From the NCBI RefSeq assembly GCF_900086725.1, contig NZ_LT574838.1:1313617-1377616 (forward strand): a stretch of 64,000 bases of DNA, given 5' to 3'. This document shows, piece by piece, positions 59,643 to 64,000 of this stretch; position 1 is the stretch's first letter, and each line of letters starts with the position of its first letter. The notes beneath the pieces were generated by a model. The model made no database searches, had not been told where the DNA came from, and saw only the letters and a program-made list of their open reading frames with translations. The position numbers and the translations under genes are program-made. The DNA is from Bariatricus massiliensis (GTDB taxonomy: Bacteria > Bacillota > Clostridia > Lachnospirales > Lachnospiraceae).

Positions 59643-59718
59643 ATTTCATATATGAAATTGCTATTTCTTATTTGAAATTCTATGCTTTTATCCTATCACA
59701 TCGTCCGTCAATTTGCAA
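59643..59718 (-). promoter_or_regulatory. Promoter of isomerase operon with twin IclR-type palindromes
   Basis: Minus strand: TTGCAA (59713-59718), 17-base spacer, TAGGAT (59690-59695). Just downstream of the expected start point are two ATTTC-N6-GAAAT palindromes, 59643-59658 (a perfect 16-base palindrome) and 59663-59678, 20 bases apart (two helical turns). The adjacent gene encodes an IclR regulator, the obvious candidate to bind here. Confidence 0.65.
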
Positions 59719-59776
59719 TATTATTGTGTATTTTTCCGTCTTTTTATGTGCGTTTTGACAGTTGTGCACAAAAAAA

Positions 59777-59799
59777 CAGAGTGATTTTACATCACTCTG
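59777..59799 (-). terminator. Terminator of the IclR gene
   Basis: Perfect nine-base stem CAGAGTGAT/ATCACTCTG (59777-59785, 59791-59799), five-base loop, followed on the minus strand by TTTTTTTG. Confidence 0.88.
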
Positions 59800-59812
59800 C
59801 CGAAAATAATTT

Positions 59813-60595
59813 CTAGTTTTCCTTCTGCTGTCCATTCACTTTTTCAGATATAGCTTTCCCCGTACCTATCACAAGCCTTTTCAACCTCTCGAAATTTACC
59901 GGGTCTTTATAATCATCAATACTTCCTGTAATGCCCACAGCACCGACGCATTCGCCGTCAGAACCAAAGACCGGAGCAGCAATACATCCGATTCCCCAGT
60001 TGAACTCCTCATTATCCATGCCGTAGCCCCGCTCTTTTGTCTTTCTCAGCTCCTCCAGCATGTCTGCTTTATCTACAATTGTCCGCTCTGTTTTACGCTC
60101 AAGCACTGCCCCCTTCAAAAATACTTCCTGCGTCTCTACCGGCATCTCAGCCAGAATGCATTTCGCGCCGGCACTTGTATTGATTGCCATAGATGTGTAG
60201 AGATGGGCTATAAAATTAACCGGAGCAGCGGACAATACCTGCTCTATGTAGATGAACTCATTACCTCTGCGCACCGCAAACTGCGCTGTCTGGTTCGTCT
60301 CTTTGGATAGCTTTTCCATAAATGGCTTTACAATATTTCCAATCGTATACTTATCCGCGTAGGAAGCCGACAACTGCGAAATCTTGTGCCCCAACACATA
60401 TTTAGGCGGCCGCTCACTGACCTGCATCACATATCCTCTGGCCACCAGATTCTTGATGATGCGGAACAGCGAGGCAGACGGGATGCCCAAATCTTCTGTC
60501 AATGCCTTCAAAGTCTTGGCAGACGTGCTTCCGGCCAAATATTCCATTACATCTAGCGCTCTCTCCACTGCGGGAACCGTCACTGTATCTTTCAT
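59813..60595 (-). CDS. IclR family transcriptional regulator
   Basis: 260 residues from ATG 60595 (GGAAGGGA upstream; ATG 60619 is possible). N-terminal winged helix with AVERALDVMEYLAGS and LGIPSASLFRIIKNLVARGYV (about 15-60). C-terminal IclR effector domain with INTSAGAKCILAEMP and GIGCIAAPVFGSDGECVGAVGITGS. Effector would be a small sugar acid, aldehyde or sugar phosphate. It lies directly upstream of the isomerase operon, separated by its own terminator and by twin palindromes. Confidence 0.92.
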   Translation of the reverse strand: MKDTVTVPAVERALDVMEYLAGSTSAKTLKALTEDLGIPSASLFRIIKNLVARGYVMQVSERPPKYVLGHKISQLSASYADKYTIGNIVKPFMEKLSKETNQTAQFAVRRGNEFIYIEQVLSAAPVNFIAHLYTSMAINTSAGAKCILAEMPVETQEVFLKGAVLERKTERTIVDKADMLEELRKTKERGYGMDNEEFNWGIGCIAAPVFGSDGECVGAVGITGSIDDYKDPVNFERLKRLVIGTGKAISEKVNGQQKEN

Positions 60596-60720
60596 ACTTC
60601 TTTCCCTTCCTATTTCCATTCACAGAAACAGTTTATCATACAAGTGTTTGATTTGCCAGATTTTTATGTCCATTGTCTTAATATGTCGAATTCTTTCAAC
60701 CTTGTATCCACCGGCAGAAA

Positions 60721-62400
60721 TCATTCTAATTTTTGCAAACGCCTTTCCCCATACAAATAAAAGACTTGGTCGATTAGAACGGCTACAGCCAACAAGATAC
60801 CGCACACAGCACTCATAAAAATCCACGGTCTGCATGTCAGAGCTTTGACTCGCCCGCTTATTCCGAAAACCAGAATACATTCAAGTACAATCCCTATGAG
60901 AAAAAGTACAAATCCAATTCGCCCGCTGTGGGCAACCTGCTCTTCCCCTTCCCATGACAAATTGGGGTTGAGTAATCCGTATATCATTTCCAAATCCACA
61001 ATGATATACAGAAGAAGTAGATTGAATATCAATATGGGGATTACAGACCACCAGGGAAGTCCTTTCAAAATAATCAACAAAACTATACCGATTAACATAT
61101 AACCGCCGCTTCCTATCCAGCAGACCACAAGAGCCGCATTACGCTTAGCCTTCAACTGCTTTTTTAAGGAAACCGGGATTTGCTTCATGGCTAAAAAGCT
61201 TTTCCCCTCTCTGGAAATGGACGTCACAGCAATTCCATTGAGACTTGCCACAAAGCTCGTGACGGCAAATACGATACAAAACAGAAGAAAGATATAGTAG
61301 GCTGTCGATTCCGAGCCAAGTAACAACTTCTCAATGCTCAATGCCTCGCTCTTTTCCGCCTCGGAAAAGAAGAACGGTAGAACTAAAATCAACGGCCACC
61401 CCAAAGTAAGGAACAGACAGCTCATATAATAGGCCGGAGTACGCAATACTGTGCGTAATTCTTTTCTAGTATAACTCCGCACAATGCCGACATGCTGGTT
61501 CTCCTTCCGCAGCTGCCTTTCGCTCATCTTTTTATGTGAAGCCGATGTCTCCTGCAGGCCGACTGCTCCGGAAAGATATAAACATCCGGCAATAAGACGA
61601 AACACAAGCATCGCAGCAGCAACAACGATGCAGAGCCACAATATAGATAACATATCCTGCTTAATCATGACGCGGAGCAGAAACGGAATATCAGGAAATA
61701 TCATATTCAAACGCTTAAGCGTCTCCGCAAGATGCTCCACAACCGCTTCTATATCAGTTAACTTCATACCACCCGTAACATTTCTTATAACATTATAGAA
61801 ACCTGTCAGCAAAAACAGCCCGATGGCTCCCAACGCCGTCGTACGTTCTTTATTTTTGGCACGCCCCAAGAAACGCATTACAATCATTGCGACCAGCGCA
61901 GAATAAACAAGCGGAACCAGTGGTACTAAAAGAACAGCCAAAACCATTCCGACCCAATAACCTGCCGGGGCTTTGGCCGCATAACCGAATCCAGCCAATA
62001 CTGGAAACAGTACCGTCAGACTGATTCCATATTCATACAACGCCGCTACAATAAACTTTGCGCCTGTAATCTGCCCCGCTGTAAAGGGCATGACCAACAG
62101 ACTGTTCAGATTAGAAGACAGATAGAAACTATTAATGCAGGCCGCAATCCCCGTACCGGATATCACTATGGATACTACAAAAAGGAGGAAGCCAAGGATG
62201 CTTCCACCCCCATCTATTCCGCCGAACACTCTTTGTATAAAAACCCCTCCCCGGAACAGGTAGTAAAGGACTGGTAAAAGGCATAACAGTAACAATAGAT
62301 TCGCCAACGTTCTGCCGTTTATTTTCTTTTTATCATCCGCCCCTCCCGAACCCAGACCACATTTCAGCAGGACAGATACCAATTTAATTGTCTTTTCCAT
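60721..62400 (-). CDS. ABC-2 type transporter, large permease subunit
   Basis: 559 residues, strongly hydrophobic, with roughly a dozen predicted membrane helices arranged as two halves joined by a polar stretch (HKKMSERQLRKENQHVGIVRSYTRKELR, about 280-310). No enzymatic motif. The start overlaps the end of the ATPase gene by 17 bases, so the two are translationally coupled and form an exporter. Substrate unknown (candidates in such systems include peptides, antimicrobials or lipids). Confidence 0.83.
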   Translation of the reverse strand: MEKTIKLVSVLLKCGLGSGGADDKKKINGRTLANLLLLLCLLPVLYYLFRGGVFIQRVFGGIDGGGSILGFLLFVVSIVISGTGIAACINSFYLSSNLNSLLVMPFTAGQITGAKFIVAALYEYGISLTVLFPVLAGFGYAAKAPAGYWVGMVLAVLLVPLVPLVYSALVAMIVMRFLGRAKNKERTTALGAIGLFLLTGFYNVIRNVTGGMKLTDIEAVVEHLAETLKRLNMIFPDIPFLLRVMIKQDMLSILWLCIVVAAAMLVFRLIAGCLYLSGAVGLQETSASHKKMSERQLRKENQHVGIVRSYTRKELRTVLRTPAYYMSCLFLTLGWPLILVLPFFFSEAEKSEALSIEKLLLGSESTAYYIFLLFCIVFAVTSFVASLNGIAVTSISREGKSFLAMKQIPVSLKKQLKAKRNAALVVCWIGSGGYMLIGIVLLIILKGLPWWSVIPILIFNLLLLYIIVDLEMIYGLLNPNLSWEGEEQVAHSGRIGFVLFLIGIVLECILVFGISGRVKALTCRPWIFMSAVCGILLAVAVLIDQVFYLYGERRLQKLE

Positions 62401-63118
62401 CGCCAGTAAGCTCCAAGAATATCATTTCAAGACCCATGTCTTTCGGGTACTGTAGTTTCAGTTCATCCAAAGTGCCCATAAACTTAATTTCCCCTTTACG
62501 GATAATCACAACATTGTCGCACAGCTTTTCCGCTACCTCCAGTACATGTGTAGAAAAAAGAACGGATTTCCCGCTTGCCGCATGTTCTTTCATCATTTGC
62601 TTAAGCTCATACGAAGCCTGCGGATCAAGTCCTGTCATGGGTTCGTCCAATATCCACACTGACGGACTGTGAATCAATGCCCCCATGATCATTATTTTCT
62701 GACGCATACCGTGGGAATAGCTCAGTATTTTATCGCCCAACGATTGTTCAATGCCAAAGCGTTTGGAATAAGCGTCAATAAATTCATTCCTTTTATCGGA
62801 TGGAACATTATATATATCCGCCATGAAGTTTAGATATTCTATACCTTTCAGCCTCAAAAAATTGTCCGGCGTATCGGAAACATATCCAAACTGTTCCTTT
62901 GCTTTCAATGGACTCTTTACAATATCTATATTATTAATCAGTATTGCGCCAGAATCCGGCTTCAGAACACCAGTAATCATCTTGAGCGTTGTGGTCTTGC
63001 CTGCCCCGTTTGGCCCTATAAAACCAGTGATTTTTCCATCCGGTACATTCCAGACAGCGTCAGCGACCGCCGTCTTTTCTTTTCCGTATCTTTTTGTTAC
63101 ATGGTTGATTTCTATCAT
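62384..63118 (-). CDS. ABC exporter ATP-binding protein
   Basis: 244 residues. Walker A GPNGAGKTT (about 36-44), signature YSHGMRQKI in place of LSGGQ, Walker B WILDEPMTGLD and switch His in LFSTHVLEVAEKL. A single-domain ATPase of the CcmA/YtrB-like exporter group; works with the permease at 60721-62400. RBS AGAGAGGT. Confidence 0.92.
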   Translation of the reverse strand: MIEINHVTKRYGKEKTAVADAVWNVPDGKITGFIGPNGAGKTTTLKMITGVLKPDSGAILINNIDIVKSPLKAKEQFGYVSDTPDNFLRLKGIEYLNFMADIYNVPSDKRNEFIDAYSKRFGIEQSLGDKILSYSHGMRQKIMIMGALIHSPSVWILDEPMTGLDPQASYELKQMMKEHAASGKSVLFSTHVLEVAEKLCDNVVIIRKGEIKFMGTLDELKLQYPKDMGLEMIFLELTGDGKDN

Positions 63119-63171
63119 GCTGTACCTCTCTCTTAATCGCCGGCGTTATGCTGGCAGCGTAAAGAATCCAT

Positions 63172-63477
63172 TTACTTCTTAACTAATACCTTTACTACAA
63201 TTATGATGTTGCCCACGATGCATAGGGCAGTAGCCACAAGAAGCGCAACCACAATCCATCCATTGATCTTATCCTCGCCAAGAAGACGGAGTGAATAGAC
63301 CGTCCCCAAGGCACACGCTCCCAGCAAAAATATCATAATACCCGCCGGTCTGGGATACTTTTTCAACGACTCTTCCGTATACTTTTCCTTTCTAAGCAGC
63401 AACGGCTTATTGGTTATTATCATAATAACTCCCATAATCATAATTAATGCCATAAAAATCTGATCCATTCCAAGCAT
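63172..63477 (-). CDS. Small membrane protein of unknown function
   Basis: 101 residues from ATG 63477 (GGGAGG six bases upstream; the frame extends to 63555 but without an RBS). Three predicted membrane helices (about 5-20, 45-62, 72-95) with a polar loop KPLLLRKEKYTEESLKKYPRP. Not recognised. Directly upstream of the exporter ATPase on the same strand, so possibly an accessory subunit. Confidence 0.68.
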   Translation of the reverse strand: MLGMDQIFMALIMIMGVIMIITNKPLLLRKEKYTEESLKKYPRPAGIMIFLLGACALGTVYSLRLLGEDKINGWIVVALLVATALCIVGNIIIVVKVLVKK

Positions 63478-63607
63478 ATAGCCCCTCCCTTTTCTCTCTC
63501 CGCCGAACAACAGCATATTTTGTTGTATTTTAATATATTTTATCGAATAGCGCATCGGTAACGTGAGGGTATTTTACCAAAAAACTGAACTGTCCTTTTC
63601 TATATGT

Positions 63608-64000
63608 TCAATCTTCATCTACAATATGAAGCCGCCGCATTTTCAAAATTGCCTCATCCATAGTAGAAACGTCTAATTTATTGTATATAAGCTCTATATG
63701 GGAGCGCACTGTTGAAAACTGAATCCCCATTTCCTCCGCAATTTTGCGGTAGCTGTATCCCTTGCACATCAATTCCGCCACCCTCTTCTGTTTCTGTGTG
63801 AATTGAACACCCTCTCTACTCTCCTGCCTGCAAAGCCCACCGCCGCTTTCGGCTTTTTCGGCAACTTTAATATACAGCCTTCTCACAAATTCATCCAGAA
63901 GGACACCGTCATAGTCCCCGCGCATCGACCAGTTCTTCAGAGTGGATAACATATTTTTCAATTCGCCTCCCTCGTTGACAAAGACCTGCTCATAGCCAAG
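63608..64000 (-). CDS. LuxR-type regulator, MalT-like C-terminus, continues beyond right edge
   Basis: C-terminal 130 or so residues. The frame is open to the window edge; upstream of an internal TTG at 63961 it reads LGYEQVFVNEGGE, matching the end of the TPR-like region of MalT-family activators. The LuxR/GerE helix-turn-helix follows: VQFTQKQKRVAELMCKGYSYRKIAEEMGIQFSTVRSHIELIYNKL (about the last 65 residues). These large ATP-dependent regulators (about 900 residues) activate nearby operons on ligand binding; the exporter genes downstream on the same strand are a plausible target. Confidence 0.82.
   Translation of the reverse strand, partial: LGYEQVFVNEGGELKNMLSTLKNWSMRGDYDGVLLDEFVRRLYIKVAEKAESGGGLCRQESREGVQFTQKQKRVAELMCKGYSYRKIAEEMGIQFSTVRSHIELIYNKLDVSTMDEAILKMRRLHIVDED

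Noticed and set aside
1..64000. Catabolite-responsive (cre/CcpA) sites, tRNA genes, riboswitches and CRISPR repeats
   Set aside because: Looked for in the intergenic regions by eye; no convincing TGNAANCGNTNNCA match in a promoter, no cloverleaf, known riboswitch core or spaced repeat array was seen.

Overview
The window looks like a chromosomal segment of a gut-type Firmicute, most likely a Lachnospiraceae member (Clostridium cluster XIVa). The reasons are strong AGGAGG ribosome-binding sites, moderate GC with AT-rich intergenic DNA, many lipoprotein-type solute receptors, YesM/YesN signalling, GTG/TTG starts, and dense ROK/DeoR/IclR-controlled sugar operons. It is almost entirely a carbohydrate/polyol utilisation region. 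Six modules hold four CUT2 (ribose-type) ABC importers in full and one CUT1 importer without its ATPase, plus kinases, isomerases, dehydrogenases and regulators. No rRNA, tRNA, CRISPR array or phage was seen. The only transposon remnant is one truncated IS256-type gene.

Layout. 1-2316: end of pepT and an Fe-S aldo/keto reductase. 2313-10162 (minus): importer operon A (receptor, ATPase, permease, TIM-barrel epimerase/isomerase, HxlB-like SIS isomerase, fused DhaK-DhaL kinase, Gfo/Idh oxidoreductase). 10397-15259 (minus): a small membrane protein, then a three-gene signalling operon (AraC-type response regulator, short-sensor histidine kinase, and an RbsA-like protein whose nucleotide-binding motifs are degraded). 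15575-21865: cold-shock protein with a hairpin leader, M24 peptidase-like protein, second Fe-S aldo/keto reductase, phosphoribosyltransferase, a 240-base nested inverted-repeat element, and an M20 amidohydrolase with an AbgT transporter.

22035-32505: pentitol/ketopentose module. A minus operon encodes the CUT1 receptor, two permeases, an SDR and a ribulokinase. A divergent plus operon encodes a zinc polyol dehydrogenase, an FGGY kinase and a VOC protein. A HAD phosphatase and a ROK regulator follow. 33374-42907: L-fucose (or D-arabinose) module: fucA, CUT2 importer, SDR, RhaB-like kinase and fucI, with a DeoR regulator transcribed divergently and a candidate operator inside the promoter. 43177-50408: truncated transposase, second DeoR, another CUT2 importer, PfkB kinase and ROK regulator. 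50577-60595: zinc polyol dehydrogenase, then a seven-gene minus operon (fucose-isomerase-like enzyme, CUT2 importer, aldo/keto reductase, DhaK, DhaL) downstream of an IclR gene with twin palindromes at its promoter. 60721-64000: ABC-2 exporter, small membrane protein and the C-terminus of a MalT-like regulator.

The recurring logic is receptor-mediated uptake, then isomerisation or dehydrogenation, then phosphorylation by an FGGY, PfkB or dihydroxyacetone-kinase-type enzyme, and in one case aldol cleavage. Substrates other than fucose are inferred only. The most unusual items are the degenerate-ATPase signalling operon (11211-15259) and the structured inverted-repeat element (18846-19085).
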